Source: Synergistaceae bacterium | Lineage (GTDB): Bacteria; Synergistota; Synergistia; Synergistales; Aminithiophilaceae | NCBI GenBank assembly: GCA_016756725.1 | Contig: JAESII010000004.1 | Coordinates: 62,001-126,000 of the forward strand | DNA: 64,000 nt | Direction of reading: 5' to 3' | Shown: in pieces, positions 50,332-58,374 of the stretch | How positions within the stretch are numbered: the stretch's first letter is position 1 | Layout: each line of letters starts with the position of its first letter | Notes under the pieces: generated by a model | The model's input: only the letters and a program-made list of their open reading frames with translations | Told to the model about the DNA's origin: nothing | Databases searched by the model: none | Translations under genes and position numbers: made by a program

Positions 50332-50430
50332 CCCCTTGACCTCCTTATACCATCAAGTAGCATTATCTTGACAGCCCGTCGGCCAAATGACAATGCGGAT
50401 TCAGCCCCTTCACGACAAGGAGAGCGGCAA

Positions 50431-51582
50431 ATGGATGAACAAAAAAAATCTTTAGGCCCCAAGGACGGCAATCTCCTGGGCAACAGGGCACCGGAAGGAA
50501 GCCCGGCGGGTCTGATCCTAGCGGCGGGTTTCTCTTCCCGCATGGGCCGCTGCAAGGCCCTTCTCGACCTGGCGGGGCAATCGGCCCTGGAGCGGGTCGT
50601 CCGTTCCCTTCGCCTGGGAGGCGTGGAGAGGATCGTCGTCGTCACCGGCCACTACCGGACCGAGGTGGAGACCGAGGCCCGGCGCCTCGGCTGCTCCGTC
50701 GCCTTCAACGCCGACTACGAACGGGGCATGTTCTCCTCCATCCGGCGGGGCGTGCTGGCCCTCGATGGCGCTCCGGCCCTTCTTCTCCTCCCCGTCGACG
50801 TCCCCCTCGTCTCCTTTCAGGTCATCTCCGCCCTTGTGGCCGTCCATCACCGGGGATCGGAGCTGGCCTATCCGGCCTTCCTGGGAAAAAGAGGACACCC
50901 GCCCCTGATCGGGCACTCCCTCTTTCCGGCTGTCATCGGCGACGACGGCTCCCGGGGAGGGCTCCGGCCCATCCTGGAAGCCCGGGAGCACCTGGCCCAG
51001 GACGTGGCCGTCCCCGACGAGGCCGTCCTTCTCGACATGGACTCCCCTGAGGACTACGAAGCCCTTCGGGCCAAGGCCCTCCGGCGGGACATCCCGAACG
51101 AGAAGGAATGCCGTGCCCTCTTGGACCTGGCCGAAACGCCCGAGGAGGTCCGTCGCCACGGCGAGACCGTCGCCGACCTCGCCGATCGCCTCGCCGCCTC
51201 TCTTGCCGGGAAGGTGCCGATCGACAGACAACGCCTCCGGGCGGCCTGCCTCCTGCACGATCTGGCCCGAACCAGCGCCGATCATGCCCTTGCCGGTGCA
51301 CGCTTTCTGCGCTCCTGGGGCTGGAAGGGCGTGGCCGATCTCGTGGCCGATCACATGGACGGCCCCCAAGGCGAGACCCTCGACGAAGGCGCCCTGCTTT
51401 TCGCCGCCGACAAGGCCGTTCAATCCTCCCAGATCGTCGGCATCCCCCTCCGTCGGAAGTTGATGGAGAAGCGATTCAGGGGCAACGCCGAGGCTCTCGC
51501 AAACGCTCTCGACCGCCTCGACAGAGCCGAAGCCATCTTCAGGGCCCTGAAAGAGCGGACAGGGCAGGCGCTTTCCCTTTGA
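50431..51582 (+). CDS. MocA-like molybdenum cofactor nucleotidyltransferase fused to HD domain
   Basis: 383 residues. Domain 1 (about 25-215) is a MobA/MocA-like NTP transferase with GLILAAGFSSRMGRCKALL, VVTGHYRTEVE, LLPVDVPLVS and KRGHPPLIG, expected to convert Moco to the dinucleotide used by xanthine oxidase-family enzymes. Domain 2 (about 225-380) is an HD-type metal phosphohydrolase with AACLLHDLARTSADH. ATG at 50431 with AAGGAG. The last codon overlaps the next TTG start. Such fusions occur near selenium-dependent or other molybdenum hydroxylase clusters; the HD substrate is unknown. Confidence 0.87.
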   Translation: MDEQKKSLGPKDGNLLGNRAPEGSPAGLILAAGFSSRMGRCKALLDLAGQSALERVVRSLRLGGVERIVVVTGHYRTEVETEARRLGCSVAFNADYERGMFSSIRRGVLALDGAPALLLLPVDVPLVSFQVISALVAVHHRGSELAYPAFLGKRGHPPLIGHSLFPAVIGDDGSRGGLRPILEAREHLAQDVAVPDEAVLLDMDSPEDYEALRAKALRRDIPNEKECRALLDLAETPEEVRRHGETVADLADRLAASLAGKVPIDRQRLRAACLLHDLARTSADHALAGARFLRSWGWKGVADLVADHMDGPQGETLDEGALLFAADKAVQSSQIVGIPLRRKLMEKRFRGNAEALANALDRLDRAEAIFRALKERTGQALSL

Positions 51583-52223
51583 GCCGCCTCTGCCTCGTCC
51601 GCCACGGCGAACCCGACCTGCCCCAGGCCTCGACGCTCTTTCTGGGCCAGATTGATCCGCCTCTGTCCGGCCGGGGCCGCGAGCAGGCCGCCTGTCTCAA
51701 AGAGGCGCTGAGCGGCCTCTCCCTCGACGGGGCCTACGCCAGCGATCTCCGGCGCACCGAAGAGACGGCACGGATCGTCCTCGGCCGACGAAGCTGTCCC
51801 CTCACTCTGACACCGGCCCTGAGAGAAGTCGCCCTCGGTGCCTGGGAGGGGAAGAAGCGGTGCGAGATCGCCCGAAGGGAACCGGAGGCCTACGAGGCAC
51901 GGGGCAAGGACATCCTCGCCTTCCGGCCGCCGGGAGGGGAGAGCCTCCTCGATGTCGCGGCACGGGCCCTTCCCCTTCTGGAGGCCATAATGAATCAGGA
52001 AGGCACCTTTCTCGTCGTCACTCACGCCGGCGTGCTGCGCCTTTTCCTGAAATCCCTTCTCGACCTTCCCCCCAGCCGCCTCTTTTCGTTCCGCTTCGAT
52101 TACGGCTCTCTCTCGATCGTCGAAAGGAGGGGGCGGAAAAAGGAAATCCTCTGCCTCAACGGGAGATCCCTCCCGGAGGAGCAGGAGCGCCCAAAGGACC
52201 AAAGAGGGGACAAAGGACCATGA
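51579..52223 (+). CDS. Histidine phosphatase (phosphoglycerate mutase-like)
   Basis: 214 residues. Catalytic RHG motif in SRLCLVRHGEPDLP at the N terminus, second Arg in YASDLRRTEETARI, Glu in LREVALGAWEGKK and the second His in LVVTHAGVLRLFL. Alpha-ribazole or phosphosugar phosphatases share this length. The start is a TTG at 51579 that overlaps the TGA of the MocA-HD gene (TTGA); no ATG or GTG precedes RHG in frame near it. The coupling suggests a role in cofactor nucleotide metabolism. Confidence 0.82.
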   Translation: MSRLCLVRHGEPDLPQASTLFLGQIDPPLSGRGREQAACLKEALSGLSLDGAYASDLRRTEETARIVLGRRSCPLTLTPALREVALGAWEGKKRCEIARREPEAYEARGKDILAFRPPGGESLLDVAARALPLLEAIMNQEGTFLVVTHAGVLRLFLKSLLDLPPSRLFSFRFDYGSLSIVERRGRKKEILCLNGRSLPEEQERPKDQRGDKGP

Positions 52224-52259
52224 ACAGGAAGGATCACCTTCATGAATACACGAAACTAC

Positions 52260-52287
52260 TTGAGAATTTCATGGCTTTTGGTACTAT
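52260..52287 (+). promoter_or_regulatory. Promoter of the ftcD-hutI-fchA operon
   Basis: TTGAGA and TACTAT separated by 16 bp, 60 bp before the ftcD start. Confidence 0.6.
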
Positions 52288-52347
52288 GAGCTCAAATGAA
52301 AACGAGGCCGATCAGGGCCATCAACGACGAAACGGGAGGTAACGACT

Positions 52348-53271
52348 ATGGCTAAGCGTCTCATCGAATGTGTTCCCAATTACAGCGAGGGCCGTCGGAA
52401 AGAGGTCATCGAGTCCATTGTGGCCCCCTTCAAGGAGACGAAGGGATGTTATCTTTTCGACTACCGGGCCGATGAGGATCATAACCGCCTCGTCGTGAGC
52501 CTCGTCGGCGAGCCTGAGGCGATCAGCGACGCCCTCGTCGCCTCAGCCAAAACGGCCCGCGACGCCATCGACATGAACAGTCACCAGGGAGCCCACCCCC
52601 GCGTCGGCGCCATCGACGTCATTCCCTTCACGCCGGTGAGCAACATCACCATGGAAGAGTGCGTCACTCTGGCTCACGACTTCGGCAAGCGCTACCAGGC
52701 CGAGACGGAGATCCCCGTCTACTTCTACGAGGAGGCCGCCCTTCGCCCCGAGCGCCAGAAACTTGAAGTGGTCCGCAAGGGACAGTATGAGGTACTCAAG
52801 GACGAGGCCAAGACCAACCCCGACCGCCACCCCGACCTCGGCGGCCCCGGCCTGCATCCTACGGCGGGGGCGACCGTCGTCGGCGCCCGCAAGTTCCTCG
52901 TCGCCTTCAACGTCAACCTGGGAACGAAGGACGTGGCCGTCGCCAAGGAGATCGCCAACGCCGTCCGTGCCTCCAAGGGCGGCTTCTGTCACGTCAAGGG
53001 CATCGGCCTGGCCCTTGAGGAGCGTGGCCTCGTCCAGGTCTCGATGAACATCGTCGATTACGAGAAGAACGCCATCTACCGCGTCCTCGAGACGATCCGC
53101 ATGGAGGCCGCCCGGTGGGGCGTTCCCGTGGTGGAGACGGAAATCTACGGCATGGTCCCGGCCGCCGCCGTCCTCGACAGCGCCGCCTACTACATGCAGG
53201 TCGCCGGCTTCGACCCCAAGCAGGTCATCGAGCTCAAGCTCCTGGAGATGATGGGAGAGGACGACCGATGA
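52348..53271 (+). CDS. ftcD: Glutamate formimidoyltransferase
   Basis: 307 residues. Transfers the formimino group of N-formimino-L-glutamate, from histidine breakdown, to tetrahydrofolate. Features: RLIECVPNYSEGRR at the N terminus with ADEDHNRLVVSLVGEP, HQGAHPRVGAIDVIPFTP (active-site His) and HPDLGGPGLHPTAGATVVGAR. It ends where the cyclodeaminase half begins in bifunctional mammalian FTCD; that activity is the separate gene at 54535. ATG at 52348 with GGGAGG. Confidence 0.93.
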   Translation: MAKRLIECVPNYSEGRRKEVIESIVAPFKETKGCYLFDYRADEDHNRLVVSLVGEPEAISDALVASAKTARDAIDMNSHQGAHPRVGAIDVIPFTPVSNITMEECVTLAHDFGKRYQAETEIPVYFYEEAALRPERQKLEVVRKGQYEVLKDEAKTNPDRHPDLGGPGLHPTAGATVVGARKFLVAFNVNLGTKDVAVAKEIANAVRASKGGFCHVKGIGLALEERGLVQVSMNIVDYEKNAIYRVLETIRMEAARWGVPVVETEIYGMVPAAAVLDSAAYYMQVAGFDPKQVIELKLLEMMGEDDR

Positions 53272-54509
53272 CGGTCAAGCTCTTCCGCAACGCCCGGATC
53301 TACACGCCCGTCGACGGAGGCCGTCCCGCCGCCGGCGCCGACCAGGGCAAGGTGGCCTTTTACGAACGGGGGGCCCTCCTCACCGAGGGAGGGCGGATCG
53401 TCGCCGTCGGCGCCGAAGAGGGCGTGACGGCGCGGCTCAACCGCCGCCCCGACATGGAAATCGACTGCGGCGGAGCCTGCCTGATCCCGGGCTTCGTCGA
53501 CCCCCACACCCACATCTGCTTCGCCGAGCGCCGCGAGAGGGAGTTCGAGCTGCGTCGGGCCGGGACGCCCTACCTGGAGATCCTCCGCCAGGGCGGGGGC
53601 ATCCTCTCGTCGGTCCGGGCCGTCCGGGCCGCCTCGGAGGAGGAGCTCTTCGAGGTCACCGTCGGGAACGTCCTCTCCGCCCTCTCCCTGGGAACGACGA
53701 CGATGGAGATCAAAAGCGGCTACGGCCTGGACACGGAAAACGAGCTCAAGATGCTCCGCGTCATCGACCGGATCCGCCGCGAGACACCCCTGGACATCAC
53801 GGCCACCTTCATGGGAGCCCACGCCATCCCCGAGGAGTTCAAGGGCAACGGCGACGGCTTCGTCGATCTCATCATCAGCGAAATGATCCCCGCCGTCGTC
53901 GAACAGGGCATCGCCGACACCTGCGACATCTTCTGCGAGGAGGGCATCTTCTCCGTCGAACAGAGCCGGCGTCTTCTCGAGGCGGCCCGAGCGGCGGGGA
54001 TGAAGCTGCGCGCCCACGTCGACGAGGTCCACGACACGGGAGGGGCCGCCATGGCCGGCGAGCTGGGCGTCCTCTCGGCCGAGCACCTGCTGGCCGCCAA
54101 CGACGACGGCCTCCGGGCCATGGCCGCCTCGGGCGTCATCGCCGACCTCCTGCCCGGCACGGCCTACAGCCTCCGCAAACCCTACGCCCGGGCCCGGAAG
54201 ATGATCGAACTGAACGTCCCCGTCGCCTGCGCCACCGACTGCAACCCCGGCTCCTGCTTCTGCGAGTCCATGCCTTTCATCTTCGGCCTTTCGGTGATGA
54301 ACATGGACATGACGCCCGAGGAGGCCCTGACGGCCATGACCCTCAACAGCGCCTACTCGGCCGGCCTGGCCGACCGCGTCGGCAGCCTCGACGAGGGAAA
54401 GTCGGCCGACTTCCTCCTCCTCGACTGCGACTCCCCGGCCGGAATCGCCTACCACGCCGGCGTCTCCCCCGTTTTGGCCGTCTACAAGCGCGGCGAACAC
54501 GTCGCCTGA
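53268..54509 (+). CDS. hutI: Imidazolonepropionase
   Basis: 413 residues, amidohydrolase superfamily, hydrolyses 4-imidazolone-5-propanoate to N-formimino-glutamate, the substrate of FtcD. Metal ligands in PGFVDPHTHICF, MGAHAIPEEF and LRAHVDEVHD, terminal Asp in CATDCNPGSC; substrate residues in KSGYGLDTENELKML. ATG at 53268 overlaps the ftcD stop (ATGA). The upstream frame from 53115 is a shadow of ftcD. Confidence 0.94.
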   Translation: MTVKLFRNARIYTPVDGGRPAAGADQGKVAFYERGALLTEGGRIVAVGAEEGVTARLNRRPDMEIDCGGACLIPGFVDPHTHICFAERREREFELRRAGTPYLEILRQGGGILSSVRAVRAASEEELFEVTVGNVLSALSLGTTTMEIKSGYGLDTENELKMLRVIDRIRRETPLDITATFMGAHAIPEEFKGNGDGFVDLIISEMIPAVVEQGIADTCDIFCEEGIFSVEQSRRLLEAARAAGMKLRAHVDEVHDTGGAAMAGELGVLSAEHLLAANDDGLRAMAASGVIADLLPGTAYSLRKPYARARKMIELNVPVACATDCNPGSCFCESMPFIFGLSVMNMDMTPEEALTAMTLNSAYSAGLADRVGSLDEGKSADFLLLDCDSPAGIAYHAGVSPVLAVYKRGEHVA

Positions 54510-54534
54510 TCGGAATGGAGAGAGGAGTCTGACC

Positions 54535-55161
54535 ATGGAACTGTCCAAAATGCACCTCAAGGAATTCACTCGCGAGCTGGCCTCCGACTCGCCCGCTCCG
54601 GGCGGCGGCAGCGTCGCGGCCCTCTGCGGCGCCCTGGGCGCGGCCCTTGCCGAGATGGTGACGAGCCTCACCATCGGCAAGGAGAAGTACCGTGACGTCT
54701 GGGACGAGATGGGCAAGGTCCAGAAGGAGGCCAAGGAACTGCAGGAGCGCTTCTACTCCCTCATGGACCAGGATGCCGAGGCCTTCAACACCTTCTTCGC
54801 CGCCCTCAAGATGCCCAAGGAGACGGATGAGGAGAAGGCCCTCAGGACGGCGAAGATGCAGGAAGGCCTGAAGGAGGCCGCCATCGTCCCCCTCGAGACC
54901 CTCACGGCCTGCCAGCTCCTGGCGGGACTGGCCGAGATCGCCACCCGCCGGGGCAACGGCAACGCCGTCACCGACGCCGGGACGGCTGCCCTCCTCGCCC
55001 GCGCCGCGGCCAAGGCGGCGGCTTACAACGTCCGGATCAATCTGGGCGGCATCAAGGACGAGGCCTTCGTGACCAAGACGAAGGCCGAAGTCGACCAGGC
55101 CATGGAGCGCATCGAAAAGGCCGTGGCCGACGTGGAACGCCACATCGAAACCCTGCTCTGA
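54535..55161 (+). CDS. fchA: Formiminotetrahydrofolate cyclodeaminase / methenyl-THF cyclohydrolase family
   Basis: 208 residues, all-helical. The GSVAALCGALGAALAEMV glycine-rich motif after SDSPAPGGG and GNGNAVTDAGTAALLARA fit the FTCD C-terminal/FchA family. Releases ammonia from formimino-THF to give methenyl-THF for one-carbon metabolism. ATG at 54535 with GAGAGGAG, 25 bp after hutI. hutH and hutU are not in the window. Confidence 0.92.
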   Translation: MELSKMHLKEFTRELASDSPAPGGGSVAALCGALGAALAEMVTSLTIGKEKYRDVWDEMGKVQKEAKELQERFYSLMDQDAEAFNTFFAALKMPKETDEEKALRTAKMQEGLKEAAIVPLETLTACQLLAGLAEIATRRGNGNAVTDAGTAALLARAAAKAAAYNVRINLGGIKDEAFVTKTKAEVDQAMERIEKAVADVERHIETLL

Positions 55162-55168
55162 GAACACC

Positions 55169-55216
55169 GGCCACGAGAAAAGGCGCCGCCTTCAGGCGGC
55201 GCCTTTTCTCGTGGCC
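55169..55216. terminator. 22-bp bidirectional terminator after fchA
   Basis: Perfect 22-bp stem (55169-55190 with 55195-55216) with loop TTCA, carrying its own A/T tract inside the stem; it separates convergent fchA and pcm. Confidence 0.85.
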
Positions 55217-55224
55217 GAAGACGA

Positions 55225-55866
55225 TCAGCTCTCGTCGACGCCGGGCAAAACGGGCACGAAACGGCAGTAGTCTTCCCAGGCATCGACGAACCCCCCTTCG
55301 GTTCTGGCGCGGACGAGAAGCCGCTCCGTCCCCGGTCCGACCCGCAGGGGAACAACGAGCCGCCCTCCGCGGTCAAGCTGATCGGACCAGGCCGGGGCCA
55401 GCTCTTCCGCTCCGGCGGTGACGATGATCCCCCGGTAGGGGGCCGACGGGGCATACCCCTCGCGGCCGTCGCCGACGACGACGGTGACGGCAAGGCCGAG
55501 ATCCGTCAACACCGAGCGGGCCTGACGGGCCAGGGCAGCGATCCGTTCGACGGAGACGACGGAACAGCCCATGCGGGCCAGCAGAGCGGCCTGATAGCCC
55601 GATCCCGTGCCGATCTCAAGCACGGCGTCGCCGGGCCCCACTCCCAGCAGCCAGGTCATGCGGGCCACCATGTAGGGCTGAGAGATCGTCTGTCCCCGGC
55701 CGATGGGCAGGGGACCGTCCTCCCAGGCATGGGCCTCCAGCTCGACGGGGACAAAGCGGTGACGGGGCAGATCGGCCATGGCCTCCGTCACGATCCCCGC
55801 CGGAATGTCCCGGCCCAGGATCTGGCGGCGCACCATGGCCCGGGCCCGGGCTCTCCAGTCAGTCAT
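55225..55866 (-). CDS. pcm: Protein-L-isoaspartate O-methyltransferase
   Basis: 213 residues, SAM-dependent repair of isoaspartyl residues in aged proteins. Motifs: GQTISQPYMVARMTWLL, motif I VLEIGTGSGYQAALLA, SVERIAALA, GDGREGYAPSAPYRGIIVTAGAEELAPAW. ATG at 55866 with GGAAGGTGA upstream. Only 6 bp downstream of the C39-like gene, so co-transcribed. Confidence 0.92.
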   Translation of the reverse strand: MTDWRARARAMVRRQILGRDIPAGIVTEAMADLPRHRFVPVELEAHAWEDGPLPIGRGQTISQPYMVARMTWLLGVGPGDAVLEIGTGSGYQAALLARMGCSVVSVERIAALARQARSVLTDLGLAVTVVVGDGREGYAPSAPYRGIIVTAGAEELAPAWSDQLDRGGRLVVPLRVGPGTERLLVRARTEGGFVDAWEDYCRFVPVLPGVDES

Positions 55867-55872
55867 GGCACG

Positions 55873-56853
55873 TCACCTTCCCCAGTCCAGTTCCTTCAGA
55901 CGGCGCCAGAAGAGAACGACGCCCTCGGCGACGGCCGCCTCTCCCTGGCGGGGCCGGGCCAGCCCCGTCAGGACCTGCCGAAAGGCCTTGCCGTCCATCC
56001 TGTTGCCTCCGGCGAGAAGAACGGTTCCTTCAGGAAGAGGTCCCAGACGGATCGGCTGGAGCTGGGGCTTCCGCCCCGCCCAGGGACCGGGATCGGCGAC
56101 GGACCAGGCCCCGCCTTCAAAACCCGCCAGGGTGACCCAGTGTCCGCCGCGGCGGCGCCATTCCCCGCCGCGGCGGACATACCAGCCCACCTGAAGGACC
56201 GCTCCTCCTCCCGTCGCCAGGGCAAGGCCGACGTCATCCCAGCAGGGAGCCGGCACGAGACCGTACCGAAAGGGTCGGGAGGACCATCCCTGATACTCGA
56301 GGGCAAGCCCCTCGAGGGAACGGTCCCGGAGAAAACGGTCCAGCCCCTCCAGGAAAGACGACGGCGCCGTCCCGCCCAGAAAGAAGCGCGTGTCCATGTA
56401 AGCCCCGCTCCCCAGGACGGCGACGACGGCACGCCCGTCCTCGACGAGCCCCAGAGCCTCGAGGACGTTGGAAGCCGCCGCCGGCCCGCAGTGGACCCAC
56501 CCCCCCAGAGGAAGGGCAAGGGACCGGTCCGTCTGGGTCAGGTCGGGAAAGGACGAAGGCGGAGCCTCGGGAACAACGCCGCCGAAGGCGACGGGGCCAA
56601 GGAGTTCGACCCGTCCGGCCCGCTCCGCCAGCGGCCCCAGAACAGCCAGCCGATCCCCGCCGGGCAGCACCGTCCAGGCCAGGATCGGCGCCGTCGCGCC
56701 CGAGGCCGTGACGGCAGAATAAGGAAGTGAGGCAAGGGGAGCGGCGGGAAAAAGAAGAGCCCGGGAAGAGCCGGGGACCTGCTCCGGAAGGGAAGAGGCC
56801 GAAAGGGACCGGGCGAAAAGGAGGGCGGCGATGAGAACGGGCAAGCCCTTCAA
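55873..56853 (-). CDS. Exported C39-like cysteine peptidase-fold protein
   Basis: 326 residues. Signal peptide KGLPVLIAALLFARSLSA. The second half carries a papain-like set: Cys in GGWVHCGPAAASNVLEALG, His in RRGGHWVTLAGFEGG and Asp in WSVADPGPW, as in C39-like domains. The N-terminal 130 residues are unrecognised. The TTG at 56853 is chosen because GGGAGGTGA sits 5-6 nt upstream and the signal peptide starts there; a GTG at 56862 has no site. Target unknown; not linked to a bacteriocin locus. Confidence 0.65.
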   Translation of the reverse strand: MKGLPVLIAALLFARSLSASSLPEQVPGSSRALLFPAAPLASLPYSAVTASGATAPILAWTVLPGGDRLAVLGPLAERAGRVELLGPVAFGGVVPEAPPSSFPDLTQTDRSLALPLGGWVHCGPAAASNVLEALGLVEDGRAVVAVLGSGAYMDTRFFLGGTAPSSFLEGLDRFLRDRSLEGLALEYQGWSSRPFRYGLVPAPCWDDVGLALATGGGAVLQVGWYVRRGGEWRRRGGHWVTLAGFEGGAWSVADPGPWAGRKPQLQPIRLGPLPEGTVLLAGGNRMDGKAFRQVLTGLARPRQGEAAVAEGVVLFWRRLKELDWGR

Positions 56854-56885
56854 GGGACTCACCTCCCAAGGCGACAGTGACTGAA

Positions 56886-56914
56886 GAGGGCCGCGTCTTT
56901 CCGGCGCGGCCCTC
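56886..56914 (-). terminator. Stem-loop after the dihydroorotate dehydrogenase-like gene
   Basis: 10-bp perfect GC-rich stem (56886-56895 with 56905-56914), 9-nt loop, 14 bp beyond the stop codon; T run absent. Confidence 0.5.
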
Positions 56915-56928
56915 GCGGGATCCAAGGG

Positions 56929-57942
56929 CTAAAGCAGGGGATAGCGGCCGACGGAGGCGTCAGAACGCATGAGGATCCGGACGTACTGGGCGCGCTCCCA
57001 AGCGTGGGGATCGTCGGCGTGGCGCTTGTCCAGCCTGCCCCGGAAATCGCCGATCGTCCCGTAGCCGTGACGGTCCATCCAGGAGGAAAAATCGGAGAGA
57101 ACCGTTCCGGCATAGTCGAGGCCATGGCGGTAAAAGGCCGTCACCATCTGGACGGCGCTGGCCCCGGCGAGGATCATCTTGGCCATGTCCGCCGCCGTCA
57201 GGACAGCCGTCGAGGCGACAAGGTCTCCCTTGACGCGGCCGTTGGCGAGGGCCGTGAAGCGCAGGGGGAGACGGTTCTCCTCCCGTTCGCTGAGGTCGAA
57301 GACGAAACGGGGCTTCTCCGTCTCGGCATCGATATCGGGCTGGAAGAAGCGGTTGAAGAGGACGAATCCCCCCGCACCGGCTTCGGCCATCCGTTTCATG
57401 ACCTGCAGGGGGTTGGCGTAGAAGGGGCTCAGCTTGACCGAGACGGGAAGGGAGACGGCACGGCAGACCCGGGCGACGGCGTCGACCTGCTCGTCTTCGA
57501 TGTCGCTGCCCCTCTTGTCGGGATCGACGGGGGTGGTGTAGAAGTTCAGTTCCAGGGCGTCGACGCCCGTGGCGGCCAACTTTCTGGCCCACTCCGTCCA
57601 GGTCTCGGCCGTGACGGCGTTGAGGCTGGCGATGACGGGGATGGAGAGGTTGCGCTTGGCCTTGCTCACCCACTCCAGGTGTTCTTCCGGACCGGCGTAG
57701 GCCATGCCGGGGAAGATGGAGATCTCCGACTGCTCCCGCGAATCGAAGCCCATGAGCAGATCTTCGAGGCGGTCATGACCCAGGCGGATCTGCTCCTCGA
57801 AAAGAGAGGCGATGACGACGGCGGCAACGCCGGAGGCCTCGAGGCCCTTGAGGGTCTCCAGGTTCGCCGTGAGACGGCTTGCCCCGGCGATGACGGGATT
57901 CTTGAGCTCCAGGCCCATAAAGGACGTTTTCAGGTCAGCCAT
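56929..57942 (-). CDS. Dihydroorotate dehydrogenase-like flavoprotein
   Basis: 337 residues, FMN-binding TIM barrel of the PyrD/PreA superfamily. Features: SFMGLELKNPVIAGASRLT, SIPVIASLNAVTAETW, ALELNFYTTPVDP, LPVSVKLSPFYAN, GFVLFNRFFQPDID and GASAVQMVTAFYRHG. It lacks the exact pyrD catalytic loop and belongs to the dihydroorotate dehydrogenase-like group whose substrate is not established; many anaerobes have one. ATG at 57942 with GAGGAGG. Confidence 0.85.
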   Translation of the reverse strand: MADLKTSFMGLELKNPVIAGASRLTANLETLKGLEASGVAAVVIASLFEEQIRLGHDRLEDLLMGFDSREQSEISIFPGMAYAGPEEHLEWVSKAKRNLSIPVIASLNAVTAETWTEWARKLAATGVDALELNFYTTPVDPDKRGSDIEDEQVDAVARVCRAVSLPVSVKLSPFYANPLQVMKRMAEAGAGGFVLFNRFFQPDIDAETEKPRFVFDLSEREENRLPLRFTALANGRVKGDLVASTAVLTAADMAKMILAGASAVQMVTAFYRHGLDYAGTVLSDFSSWMDRHGYGTIGDFRGRLDKRHADDPHAWERAQYVRILMRSDASVGRYPLL

Positions 57943-58374
57943 GAATCATCCTCCTCCTCGTCTGTCTGGTCTGTGCCCCTGTCGGGGCCGACGGGCTTTA
58001 CCCTGTTACCAGAATAGCCCATGGCCGCTCTTTTGTCCACAAAAAAGATCATTCACAGGCAGCCAGACCGGTCCCGTCTCTTGTCAGGCGGAATCGGGAA
58101 AGAATGCCTTCAAGGCGCTTCGACCCTTCCAGCAGATCGTGAGCCAGCGTGGATCGCTACCTGATCCTGACGGTGGTCTTGAGAACAAAACAAAGAGAAC
58201 CTAACAGAAAGAACAGCGCTAACGAAAGAAAACCACCTGGCTCGTCTGGTTTTCAGACCGCCAGCCTTCAGGAAATTCTCTTCAAGTAACCCGTTTTAGA
58301 CGAAAGACTGCCGCCCCTCTATAATGGGACAGCGACGTCCCTCTCAGGGACCGCGCCTGAAGGAGGCTGATTCT
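57943..58374. other. Divergent intergenic region before pepF
   Basis: About 430 bp without a supported gene. Contains a small bulged stem-loop (58237-58264) and, at the right end, the pepF -10 hexamer TATAAT (58320-58325) with a weak TTTAGA 19 bp upstream. The middle is A-rich on the plus strand around 58185-58235, otherwise featureless. Confidence 0.45.

Noticed and set aside
57943-58374. tRNA or small RNA in the gap before pepF
   Set aside because: No cloverleaf or conserved tRNA boxes visible; only a small bulged hairpin and a -10 hexamer.
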